This document shows positions 37,333 through 45,404 of a stretch of DNA of 64,000 bases, piece by piece (position 1 is the first letter of the stretch; each line of letters begins with the position of its first letter). Below the pieces are notes generated by a model. That model was not told where the DNA came from. It did no database searches and saw only the letters and a program-made list of their open reading frames with translations. The DNA is from Nitrospira sp. (lineage in GTDB: Bacteria; Nitrospirota; Nitrospiria; Nitrospirales; Nitrospiraceae): assembly GCA_030123625.1 (NCBI GenBank), contig CP126121.1:3326179-3390178 (forward strand), given 5' to 3'. The position numbers were made by a program, and so were the translations under genes.

Positions 37333-38163
37333 ATGCAATCAAATATTCAAGTCATTCGTATCGAGCCGTCCAAGGGATGGGCGGCTGTTCAACTGCAAGA
37401 GTTATGGGCATACCGGGAGCTGCTCTATTTCTTGATCTGGCGAGATGTGATGGTGCGCTACAAACAGACGGCTCTCGGCGCGGCATGGGCGATTATCCAA
37501 CCCCTGTTCACGATGCTCGTCTTTAGCCTCTTTTTCGGTCGATTGGCGAAGATCCCTTCCGACGGAATTCCGTATCCAATCTTCACGTATGCAGCCTTGG
37601 TTCCCTGGACCTTCTTTTCACAAGGGCTGAGTCAAGCGTCCAACAGTCTGGTCGGCAGTGCGAATCTGATTAAAAAGGTCTACTTCCCACGGCTGTGTGT
37701 CCCAATCGCGGCAGTGACATCGGGTCTGATCGATTTTGCAATTGCCTTTACGATGTTGATCGCAATGATGCTCTATTACGGTATTTTTCCTGGGGTCAAG
37801 GTGATTTGGCTTCCTGTGATGCTTCTGCTGGCGCTTATCACTTCGCTTGGTGTCTCGCTCTGGCTTTCTGCATTGAACGTCCATTTTCGCGACGTGCGCC
37901 ATATCATCCCTTTTTTGACGCAGCTTTGGCTCTTCGCAACCCCGATCGCCTATCCGAGCAGTCTCTTGTCAGAACCATGGCGAACACTCTATAGCATCAA
38001 TCCAATGGTTGGAGTGGTGGAGGGGTTCCGCTGGGCTTTACTTGGGGCGGAGACCGCGCCAGGACCGATGGTGATGGTTTCTTTTCTGGCTGCCATGGCA
38101 ATTTTGGTAAGCGGCATATTTTATTTCCGCCGTCTGGAAAAGACTTTTGCTGACGTGGTTTGA
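37333..38163 (+). CDS. wzm: Polysaccharide ABC transporter permease
   Basis: A 276-residue ABC-2 type inner-membrane permease with six predicted helices (TMLVFSLFFGRLA, IAAVTSGLIDFAIAFTMLIA, WLPVMLLLALITSLGVSLWL). The N-terminal cytoplasmic part, LLYFLIWRDVMVRYKQTALG, is the family hallmark. Together with the next gene it forms a Wzm/Wzt exporter for O-antigen or other undecaprenyl-linked glycans. The ATG at 37333 follows a TTG. Confidence 0.92.
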   Translation: MQSNIQVIRIEPSKGWAAVQLQELWAYRELLYFLIWRDVMVRYKQTALGAAWAIIQPLFTMLVFSLFFGRLAKIPSDGIPYPIFTYAALVPWTFFSQGLSQASNSLVGSANLIKKVYFPRLCVPIAAVTSGLIDFAIAFTMLIAMMLYYGIFPGVKVIWLPVMLLLALITSLGVSLWLSALNVHFRDVRHIIPFLTQLWLFATPIAYPSSLLSEPWRTLYSINPMVGVVEGFRWALLGAETAPGPMVMVSFLAAMAILVSGIFYFRRLEKTFADVV

Positions 38164-38253
38164 TGCCACGTAAGCAGCGTTCGTAAAAAGTAACGCACAG
38201 CTAAGAGTAGGGCACAGACGGTGCGTCTCACTCTGGGTCCACAGCGAGGGATC

Positions 38254-39546
38254 ATGGGCGACATTGCCATTCGAGTCGAAGAGATCGGCAAAAGGTACCG
38301 TCTCGGTAAAGCGGAAAAATACAAGACCCTGCGGGATACCTTGGCTTCGGCTTTCACCGCTCCATTTCTCAGGGTGGGACGTTTGTTACGAGGGGAGGCG
38401 GCGGACGACACTGGCCTGGGCGAGCAAATATGGGCGTTGAAAGAGGTTTCTTTCGAAGTAAAGCAGGGTGAAGTTATTGGGGTTATCGGCGGCAACGGTG
38501 CCGGCAAGAGCACCCTCTTAAAGATACTCTCACGGATTACCGAGCCGACGACGGGCTTCGCCGAGATCCATGGGCGTGTCGGGTCACTTTTAGAGGTGGG
38601 AACCGGTTTCCATCCAGAGCTAACCGGGAGGGAGAATACCTATTTAAACGGAGCGATCCTCGGTATGACCAGAAAGGAAATCGATAAAAAGTTTGATGAA
38701 ATTGTCGCTTTTTCTGAAGTTGAGAAGTTTATCGATACTCCCGTAAAACACTATTCCAGCGGAATGTATCTTCGCTTGGCCTTTGCCGTTGCAGCGCATC
38801 TGGAGCCGGAGATTCTGATAGTGGACGAAGTGCTGGCAGTCGGGGATGCAGGATTCCAAAGAAAGTGCCTCGGGAAAATGGGTGCAGTGGCCAAAGAAGG
38901 CCGGACCGTTTTGTTCGTCAGTCACAACATGGGGGCCATCACGCAGCTTTGTGGAACGGCCGTGCAATTGGAGAAAGGAAGATTGAAACGGAGCGGATCC
39001 GCTGGAGAAGTGGTGGCCGCTTATTTGTCATCGGTAGTCGGGACAGAACTCAAGTCCAGCTGGTTGCCGGAAGCAACTGAACCGAATCACTCCGAGGTCC
39101 GGTTTAGATCCGTACAGCTGTTATCTGATAATGAACAACCTGTATCCGTTACAAATTTTAATGAATCGCTTTGGGTTGAGATTGTTTACGAGGTAAGGGT
39201 TCTCATAAGAAATCTTTCCGTCACGTGTCTTCTTTATGATTCGATGAATAATCTTGTGTTTGAGTCGATGGACACCGACATGCAGGAATGGAATGGGTGT
39301 ATCAGAGAGCCCGATATTTATCGTGCTACCATCAGAATTCCTCCTTTTCTACTTAGACCTGGCCGCTACCAATTAACGTTCGCCGCATTCGTGGAGGGTG
39401 TGAGGGTTATTGCCCGTCTTGAGAGGGTATTAGCGTTCGATGTAGCAGGAGTAGGGTACACCTTGCAACCCAAACGGGTTGGTATCATCTCGCCCGTGCT
39501 TGATTGGAAGGTATGCCGATTCAGCGAGTACGGGCGGATGGTCTAG
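38254..39546 (+). CDS. wzt: Polysaccharide ABC transporter ATPase with glycan-binding domain
   Basis: A 430-residue ATPase partner of Wzm. The Walker A is GGNGAGKST at residues 79-87, the signature is YSSGMYLRLAFA, and the Walker B is ILIVDEVLAVGD with H-loop SHN. The C-terminal 170 residues form a Wzt_C-like beta-sandwich that in related systems recognises the modified chain end. The ATG at 38254 gives MGDIAIRVEEIGKRY behind a CGAGGG site; the open frame starts 33 bases earlier. Confidence 0.93.
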   Translation: MGDIAIRVEEIGKRYRLGKAEKYKTLRDTLASAFTAPFLRVGRLLRGEAADDTGLGEQIWALKEVSFEVKQGEVIGVIGGNGAGKSTLLKILSRITEPTTGFAEIHGRVGSLLEVGTGFHPELTGRENTYLNGAILGMTRKEIDKKFDEIVAFSEVEKFIDTPVKHYSSGMYLRLAFAVAAHLEPEILIVDEVLAVGDAGFQRKCLGKMGAVAKEGRTVLFVSHNMGAITQLCGTAVQLEKGRLKRSGSAGEVVAAYLSSVVGTELKSSWLPEATEPNHSEVRFRSVQLLSDNEQPVSVTNFNESLWVEIVYEVRVLIRNLSVTCLLYDSMNNLVFESMDTDMQEWNGCIREPDIYRATIRIPPFLLRPGRYQLTFAAFVEGVRVIARLERVLAFDVAGVGYTLQPKRVGIISPVLDWKVCRFSEYGRMV

Positions 39547-39662
39547 CGCTGTCTTCTGTCGCGCAATAGGCTCCAAACAAACGTCGAATATTGTGAGAAA
39601 CATCCAAGCTGTCCCCCATCGGTTCTGGAGGCAAATAACACTGCGCTTCCTAGTCTAGGTGC

Positions 39663-41657
39663 ATGATGCTGTTTCCTACCATGCTTGAAAAGTCCATCAT
39701 CGTGTCGGCACACCCCGACGACGAGGTGTTATGGTTTAGTTCTATTTTGGGTAAGGTAAACCAGATCGTCGTCTGTTTTATGAATAACGAGTCTTGCCCA
39801 GAGTGGACTGTTGGGCGACAAAAGAGTTTGGCGGCATACCCGCTGAAGAATCTCTCCATCCTCAATATTGATCAATCAGAGGTATTCAATGGTGGGGATT
39901 GGAACAACCCGGTGGTGACGGACTATGGAATAGAGATTGCGAATAAGAAAATCTTTCATCGGCGTGAACAATACAAGAAGAATTACGAGCAGCTGAAGCA
40001 GCAGCTAGAAGTGCACGTGGTAGGGTGTCTCAATGTCTTTACGCATAATCCTTGGGGGGAGTACGGACATGAAGAGCATATACAGGTATATCAGGCCGTC
40101 AAGAGTTTGCAAGAGAAGCTGAAGTTTCGCTTATGGTATTCCAATTATGTCAGTAATAAATCGTTCAAGTTGATGTTGAATCATCTGAATGGGTTTCATT
40201 TCCAATATGCGTCCTTCGAAACGAATAAGGCCCTAGCGCAAGAAATTAGGGACATTTATAAAAAGAATAAATGTTGGACCTGGTATGACCACTGGGAATG
40301 GTACAACGAAGAATCATTTATTAGACAAAGGGGTTTTGAACCAGGAGACAAAAAAGCCGGGAACTTGTTTCCAATAAATCTCATCAAAGTCAGTCTTCCT
40401 CCGGTACGAAGACGAAAGGTATCTTCTTATTACTCTGCGCTAGGGGGAACGATGAAGAAATTGGTGAAGAGCATATTTAGAAAATTAGGTCTAGATATAA
40501 GGCCGTATGTCCCCAGCGTGTATGAGAAAACGGTATCGCTTGAGCCGGAGAAAAAAACGCAAGGTTCAGTACTTATCTCCTATCACATCAAACCATTCCT
40601 CTTAAAATCAGACGAACCCATTCCAAATTCGCATACCAGCCAGTGGCGATGTTTGCAGATTGCGAGAACATTTTTGGATCTCGGATATTCTGTAGATGTG
40701 ATTGATTCCCATAACCACATCTTTCAGCCGAAGAAGCCGTATGTATTATTCGTGGGCCACCGGATTAATTTTGATCGGATTGCCGATCTGCTTAATAGTG
40801 ACTGTATCAAGATCGCCCATCTGGATACGGCTCATTGGGTCTATAATAACTATTCGACCTATCGCCGTAAATTGGAGCTGCAGCAGAGAAGAGGAATAAC
40901 GATCAAAGGAAGCGATCGAATTGTAGAGCAGACTCTAGCCCTCGAACATGCTGATTATATTACTCTTTGTGGCAATGATTTTAATGTTAATACGCTTCGG
41001 TATTCAGGCAAACCGATTTACAAACTTCCTCAATCGCCAGCGGTTGTTTACCCTTGGCCGGACGACAAAGAATTCGATGTCTGTCGAGCAAATTTTCTCT
41101 GGTTCGGTAGCCATGGCTTTGTGCACAAAGGTTTAGATTTGGTGTTAGAAGCGTTTGCTGAAATGCCGGATTATCATCTCTACGTATGTGGTCCGTTAAA
41201 AAAAGAAGAAGATTTCGTAACAGCGTACCATAAAGAGCTCTACCAAACCCCAAATATTCATGCTGTGGGGTGGGTCGACGTGGAGAACCCTGAATTTATA
41301 GGAGTGGCTAAGCAGTGTCTGGGAGTGGTTTATCCGTCTTGCGCTGAAGCAGGAGGAGGGAATGTGATTGTTTGTATGCATGCAGGGCTGATTCCTCTTG
41401 TCAGCTATGAGTCGAGTGTTGACGTGGAGGATTTTGGCGTGGTGTTCAAGGATAACTCCGTCAATATGATACAACATGCCGTGCAAACGGTATCCAACCT
41501 TCCTTCCGACCAGCTTCGGCAGATGGCCAGGAAAGCGTGGGAATTCGCACGGAACAATCATACAAAGGAGAAGTTTGCAGAAGAGTACAAGAAGTTTGTG
41601 TTGAGTGTTTTGGAGAAGAAGGGAGCAAAAGGTTTGAAGGGAGCCACTGAGTGTTGA
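39663..41657 (+). CDS. PIG-L deacetylase / glycosyltransferase (GT4) fusion
   Basis: A 664-residue protein that joins two enzymes. The N-terminal 1-240 is a LmbE/PIG-L zinc deacetylase: AHPDDE at 16-21 and HEEH near 136-139, typical of N-acetyl-sugar deacetylation. The C-terminal part from about residue 264 is a GT4 glycosyltransferase (LISYHIKPFLLKSDEPIP, LWFGSHGFVHKGLDLVLEAF, VYPSCAEAGGGNVIVCMHA). At 40452 an in-frame ATG behind AGGGGG begins MKKLVKSIFRKLGLDIRPY, which looks like a normal gene start, so the glycosyltransferase may also be made alone. It follows wzt and probably deacetylates and extends a glycan at the same site. Confidence 0.83.
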   Translation: MMLFPTMLEKSIIVSAHPDDEVLWFSSILGKVNQIVVCFMNNESCPEWTVGRQKSLAAYPLKNLSILNIDQSEVFNGGDWNNPVVTDYGIEIANKKIFHRREQYKKNYEQLKQQLEVHVVGCLNVFTHNPWGEYGHEEHIQVYQAVKSLQEKLKFRLWYSNYVSNKSFKLMLNHLNGFHFQYASFETNKALAQEIRDIYKKNKCWTWYDHWEWYNEESFIRQRGFEPGDKKAGNLFPINLIKVSLPPVRRRKVSSYYSALGGTMKKLVKSIFRKLGLDIRPYVPSVYEKTVSLEPEKKTQGSVLISYHIKPFLLKSDEPIPNSHTSQWRCLQIARTFLDLGYSVDVIDSHNHIFQPKKPYVLFVGHRINFDRIADLLNSDCIKIAHLDTAHWVYNNYSTYRRKLELQQRRGITIKGSDRIVEQTLALEHADYITLCGNDFNVNTLRYSGKPIYKLPQSPAVVYPWPDDKEFDVCRANFLWFGSHGFVHKGLDLVLEAFAEMPDYHLYVCGPLKKEEDFVTAYHKELYQTPNIHAVGWVDVENPEFIGVAKQCLGVVYPSCAEAGGGNVIVCMHAGLIPLVSYESSVDVEDFGVVFKDNSVNMIQHAVQTVSNLPSDQLRQMARKAWEFARNNHTKEKFAEEYKKFVLSVLEKKGAKGLKGATEC

Positions 41658-41691
41658 AGCGGTGAAGTGAAAAGCAAGTCTGGTGTGGGGA

Positions 41692-42678
41692 ATGAGAGAA
41701 GAGTTACAGCCTCTGGTCAGTGTACTTACGCCGGTTTACAACTGCGAGAAGTATTTGTCTGAGTGTATTGAAAGTGTCTTGGCGCAAACCTATCAAAATT
41801 TTGAATATTGCATCGTCAATAACTGCAGTACTGATCGGACTCTCGAAATCGCAGAAGCGTATGCCAAGAAAGATAAAAGAATTCGCATCCATAATAACTC
41901 GGAATTCGTCGGCGTCGGCCAAAATGGGAACATCGCATTTCGTCAGATTGCATCGAACAGCAAGTACTGCAAAGTTGTCCATGCCGACGACTGGCTGTTT
42001 CCTGAATGCCTCATGAGAATGGTCGAATTGGCGGAAGCTCATCCGACCGTCGCCATCGTCGGCGCCTATAGCTTGGTCGGAGACAAGGTATCATGGGATG
42101 GATTGCCGTATGCCAGCTCAGTGATGTCAGGCAGAGAGATCAGCCGATGGACTCTTTTAGGAAAGCCGTATGTGTTTGGAAGCCCCACGTCACTTTTGTT
42201 GCGGTCAGACCTCGTGAGGGCCTCGGAGTCATTTTACGATGAGTCCAATAGCCATCGTGATTCGGAAGCCTGTCTTCGGATCTTAAAAAGTTGGGACTTT
42301 GGTTTTGTGCATCAAGTGCTGACCTACATCAGAATACGGGAAGCCGATGGGAGAACTTACAGTCAGCGGTACAATACCTATCTTCCCAATAACATCGATA
42401 GGCTTCTGAAGTTCGGTCCGGCAGTTTTGAGTCAGGAGGAACTCAGTGCACGACTCAAATACTATTGGGCCAGGTACTATGACTATCTAGCCGCCTCGGT
42501 GTTCGGGTTACGGGAAAAAGAGTTTTGGGCATTTCACCGGGAGAAAATGGAAAGTATGGGGTATCCATTGAGCCTGCCGAGATTAGCCACGGCCGTTTGC
42601 TCAAAGGCCATCGATTACCTTCTTAATCCTAAGCGGACCGTTGAAGGTCTATTGAAGAAGATTCGGCATGGAGCTTAA
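41692..42678 (+). CDS. Glycosyltransferase, GT2 family
   Basis: A 328-residue GT2 enzyme from ATG 41692 (an in-frame GTG lies 9 bases earlier). The GT-A core shows VSVLTPVYNCEKYLSECIES at the N-terminus, VNNCSTDRTLEI, the DXD-like HADDWLFPE, and the acceptor-side EACLRILKSWDFGF. It has a C-terminal amphipathic helical tail (FWAFHREKMESMG). It probably adds one sugar to the lipid-linked repeat or chain. Confidence 0.9.
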   Translation: MREELQPLVSVLTPVYNCEKYLSECIESVLAQTYQNFEYCIVNNCSTDRTLEIAEAYAKKDKRIRIHNNSEFVGVGQNGNIAFRQIASNSKYCKVVHADDWLFPECLMRMVELAEAHPTVAIVGAYSLVGDKVSWDGLPYASSVMSGREISRWTLLGKPYVFGSPTSLLLRSDLVRASESFYDESNSHRDSEACLRILKSWDFGFVHQVLTYIRIREADGRTYSQRYNTYLPNNIDRLLKFGPAVLSQEELSARLKYYWARYYDYLAASVFGLREKEFWAFHREKMESMGYPLSLPRLATAVCSKAIDYLLNPKRTVEGLLKKIRHGA

Positions 42679-42934
42679 GCAGCTGTGTGAGAAGGATGAT
42701 TACGAACGGATGCTCATCATGCGGATGAACTCAAGTTTTTGTCTCAGAGACTATTCCGATCGATATGAACGCTATTTTTCGAAGGTCGAGAGGTTCGATT
42801 CCGGCTCTCAGCCTGAGAAATATCAAGTATTCGTCTATCAAGAAGATAGCCGACCTTCGAAACCTGAACGCCTCTCTTTGTCTTCTACGCGATGTCGAAA
42901 GCTGAGCGATGTAGTTCCGATATGTTATGTATGA
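42668..42934 (+). CDS. Short hypothetical protein
   Basis: An 88-residue frame that starts inside the stop region of the upstream GT2 gene. It contains KDDYERMLIMRMNSSFCL and a Cys/Arg-rich end, with no recognisable domain. It may be a remnant of a larger glycan gene or a chance frame. The next real gene begins at 43043. Confidence 0.3.
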   Translation: MELKQLCEKDDYERMLIMRMNSSFCLRDYSDRYERYFSKVERFDSGSQPEKYQVFVYQEDSRPSKPERLSLSSTRCRKLSDVVPICYV

Positions 42935-43042
42935 ATACGGCTTGCAGCAAGACATTGTGTGAGATTCTTCCAAGATGCGTCTCAACCTAATGGATCGAGC
43001 AAATGCCGAGGTGGCAGACGGAGTGATTGAGGCATAGATAGA

Positions 43043-44299
43043 ATGATCACCGATGTCGCTCCAATACATGTTGGGGGGGATTCTAACCATAATAGATTAC
43101 CTCGACCGCTCTTTCCGGAGATCGGAGTGGTCGCATTTGTTCCAGAGAAATGGGGAGGTCCCTGGCTGTCGCGGCATCAAGTGCTTACCCGCCTCTCCAA
43201 ATATTTTCATGTCCTGTGGGTTGAGCCTGCCCAAAGCTGGAGAAAACTGGTGTTTGGCGGTGGGAAGACGACGAATGGCTCTCCTTCTTTGGAGATGTTC
43301 CCGGAGGGCTTCGCTTTGTATCAGCCGGAAAGATGGTTGCCTCAGTTTGGCAGGCCCGCCTGGCTGGACTCCTGGACTGCGGCTGAACGAGGTTGCCGAG
43401 CAGCAGCATTGCTTCGTCAACAAGGGTGCAAGACCATTATCTTTTATCTCTGGCGGCCGTATTTTAGCCATGTCTTGGATAGCGGTTCATACGATCTCAG
43501 TTGTTATCATATCGTTGATGAATATTCGTTCTCTCCCACCGAGCAGCCGATCACAAACCAAGAAATACAATTGATGAAGCGAGTCGACCAAGTCTTCATC
43601 CATTCTCCGGCGTTGCTAGAACGTAAAGGGCATTTCAATGCCCATACGCTGTTTGTCCCTAATGGCGTGAACTATCGAGCATTTTCGGTCCCACAGGCAG
43701 AGCCGGCTGATTTAGCAGGGATTCCCCATCCGCGGTTTGGTTATGTCGGGATTATCAAGACGCAGTTGGATTTTCAGCTTCTACTTCATCTGGCGACTCG
43801 ACACCCGGAGTGGTCTTTTGTTTTCGTGGGACCAAGAGGCAAACTGGGAGCGGATGCGCCGCTCATCGATCAATTCTCCGAATTGCCGAACGTGCACCTT
43901 CTCGGCCACAAGCCGATAGAAGTCGCCTGTGCCTATCCGCAACATATGGATGTCTGCCTGCTCCCATACAAGGCCAACGATTACACAAAATACATCTATC
44001 CGCTCAAGCTCAATGAATATCTGGCCGGTGGGAGGCCGATTGTGGGAACACCCATTCGATCCCTTCTGGATTTTACCCATGTCATTAAGCTGGCAAGCAC
44101 ACAAGAGGAGTGGTCGCGAGCGCTGGCTGAGTCACTTGCACCCGATGCCGTTTCGATTGATCAAATTGAAAAGCGCCGAAACATCGCGCGACAAGTTGAT
44201 TGGGAAACCGTGGTTCATACCGTCGCTAGTACGATGTGTGAACGACTTGGGTCTCCGTACATTGACCGATTTGCCGGCATTATCTCGAAAAGCGTATGA
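43043..44299 (+). CDS. Glycosyltransferase, TuaH-like (GT4/GT1)
   Basis: A 418-residue GT-B glycosyltransferase. The N-terminal half has GVVAFVPEKWGGPWLSRHQV and the DSGSYDLSCYHIVDEYSF region; the C-terminal donor half shows RFGYVGIIKTQLDFQLLLHL, the VGPRGKLGADAPLIDQFSEL loop and NEYLAGGRPIVGTPI. It looks most like TuaH-type capsule or teichuronic-acid glycosyltransferases. It is followed by a WbpD-like acetyltransferase, suggesting it transfers an N-acetylated sugar. Confidence 0.82.
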   Translation: MITDVAPIHVGGDSNHNRLPRPLFPEIGVVAFVPEKWGGPWLSRHQVLTRLSKYFHVLWVEPAQSWRKLVFGGGKTTNGSPSLEMFPEGFALYQPERWLPQFGRPAWLDSWTAAERGCRAAALLRQQGCKTIIFYLWRPYFSHVLDSGSYDLSCYHIVDEYSFSPTEQPITNQEIQLMKRVDQVFIHSPALLERKGHFNAHTLFVPNGVNYRAFSVPQAEPADLAGIPHPRFGYVGIIKTQLDFQLLLHLATRHPEWSFVFVGPRGKLGADAPLIDQFSELPNVHLLGHKPIEVACAYPQHMDVCLLPYKANDYTKYIYPLKLNEYLAGGRPIVGTPIRSLLDFTHVIKLASTQEEWSRALAESLAPDAVSIDQIEKRRNIARQVDWETVVHTVASTMCERLGSPYIDRFAGIISKSV

Positions 44300-44387
44300 C
44301 TTCATCATGCCAGCAGTCTATGACGGTGGAGGAGCGACAGGCGTGCGATTGGTCGAGATGATTAGCTTAGAGATAAGGAGTAAGAAG

Positions 44388-44867
44388 ATGAAAACCAGTG
44401 CATTGGCTGAAGTCGCAGATTCGGCAGTCCTTGGTGAGGGTACGGTTGTGTGGCAGTTTGCCACCGTTTGTGCTGAGGCGAGACTGGGTCGGCGTAACGT
44501 AGTCGGCTCCTGCGCCTGGATTGGCCGACGTGTTGTGACTGGAGATGATGTACGAATTCAGCACGGGGCTTTTATCCCCAACAATATGCACATCGGCAAC
44601 CGAGTTTTTATTGGTCCGAACGTGACCATGACAGATGACAAGTATCCGGTCGTCAATAACAAGCAGTATGATGCGCGGCCGCCGATTATCGAAGACGACG
44701 TCAGTATTGGGGCTGGAGCCATCATTTTGCCAGGGGTGCGGATCGGCGCCGGGGCGATAATCGCTGCTGGGGCTGTTGTGACGCGGGACGTATTACCGGG
44801 TGGCTTAGTGAAAGGGATGCCAGCTAAAACTGATACTCAATCGACCAACGGAGTGGACCCATTGTGA
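44388..44867 (+). CDS. WbpD-like UDP-sugar N-acetyltransferase
   Basis: A 159-residue left-handed beta-helix enzyme from ATG 44388, which has AAGGAG upstream. Hexapeptide repeats run through (VADSAVLGEGTVVWQ, VVGSCAWIGRRVVTGDDV, IGAGAIILPGVRIGAGAII), with HIGNRVFIGPNVTMTDDKYP typical of WbpD/WlbB. It acetylates a UDP-3-amino-sugar, giving UDP-diacetamido sugars. An alternative longer frame from 43929 overlaps the previous glycosyltransferase and was not used. Confidence 0.87.
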   Translation: MKTSALAEVADSAVLGEGTVVWQFATVCAEARLGRRNVVGSCAWIGRRVVTGDDVRIQHGAFIPNNMHIGNRVFIGPNVTMTDDKYPVVNNKQYDARPPIIEDDVSIGAGAIILPGVRIGAGAIIAAGAVVTRDVLPGGLVKGMPAKTDTQSTNGVDPL

Positions 44868-45029
44868 GGCTATGTCTCTCCTTGTATAAGACGGGTCTTG
44901 AAGCTTACGGTTCTCATAGTCATAGCTTCTCACGACGCGGGACGCGTCATTAATTACAGCCTCACAACTTCGAGCGACACAAATGGTTCATGTGTGGCTG
45001 TAGGTCAATAGGGATCGCTTGCTAAGTCC
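44868..45029. other. Gap before the ATP-grasp stub
   Basis: About 160 bases between the acetyltransferase and a truncated gene. I see no gene, clear promoter or hairpin here. Confidence 0.3.
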
Positions 45030-45326
45030 ATGAAGCGCACGGTTCGGTCGCTTCGCATTTTGGTGACAGACACCTGTAGACTCGCCGGGCTGGATGCCGC
45101 CCGCTCGCTTGGGCGCTCAGGATACACGGTTGTGGTAGGCCATCCACCAGCTACTAGTCTCTCTCCTACGGCATGGTCACGCTATTACTCAAATCATGTG
45201 GACTACCTGTATTCACGGCAACCTCAGTTCGAATTCACGTATTGGCTACACGGTTTGGCACTTCTAGGACCATTCGACGCTGTGTTGCCAATTACGATCC
45301 CTCCATTGTGGGAGTTACGTCGGTAG
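45030..45326 (+). pseudogene. Truncated ATP-grasp protein, N-terminus only
   Basis: A 98-residue remnant with the N-terminal pre-ATP-grasp fold (RILVTDTCRLAGLDAARSLG and YTVVVG, then DAVLPITI), as in carbamoyl-phosphate-synthase-like ATP-grasp ligases. The ATP-binding core is missing and the frame stops at LWELRR. It is adjacent to asnB, so an amino-acid ligase and an amidotransferase may once have worked together on an amino-acid-decorated sugar. Confidence 0.6.
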
Positions 45327-45404
45327 GCAATAAATTGCAAAGTAGTTCAAGCCAGCACGATATAGGAAGTTTGCTAGCATCCTGTTGCAGCTAACGGAGT
45401 ACAC

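Noticed and set aside
43929-44387. Upstream extension of the WbpD-like gene
   Set aside because: It overlaps the glycosyltransferase in another frame; the ATG at 44388 has a good ribosome site and gives the normal protein length.
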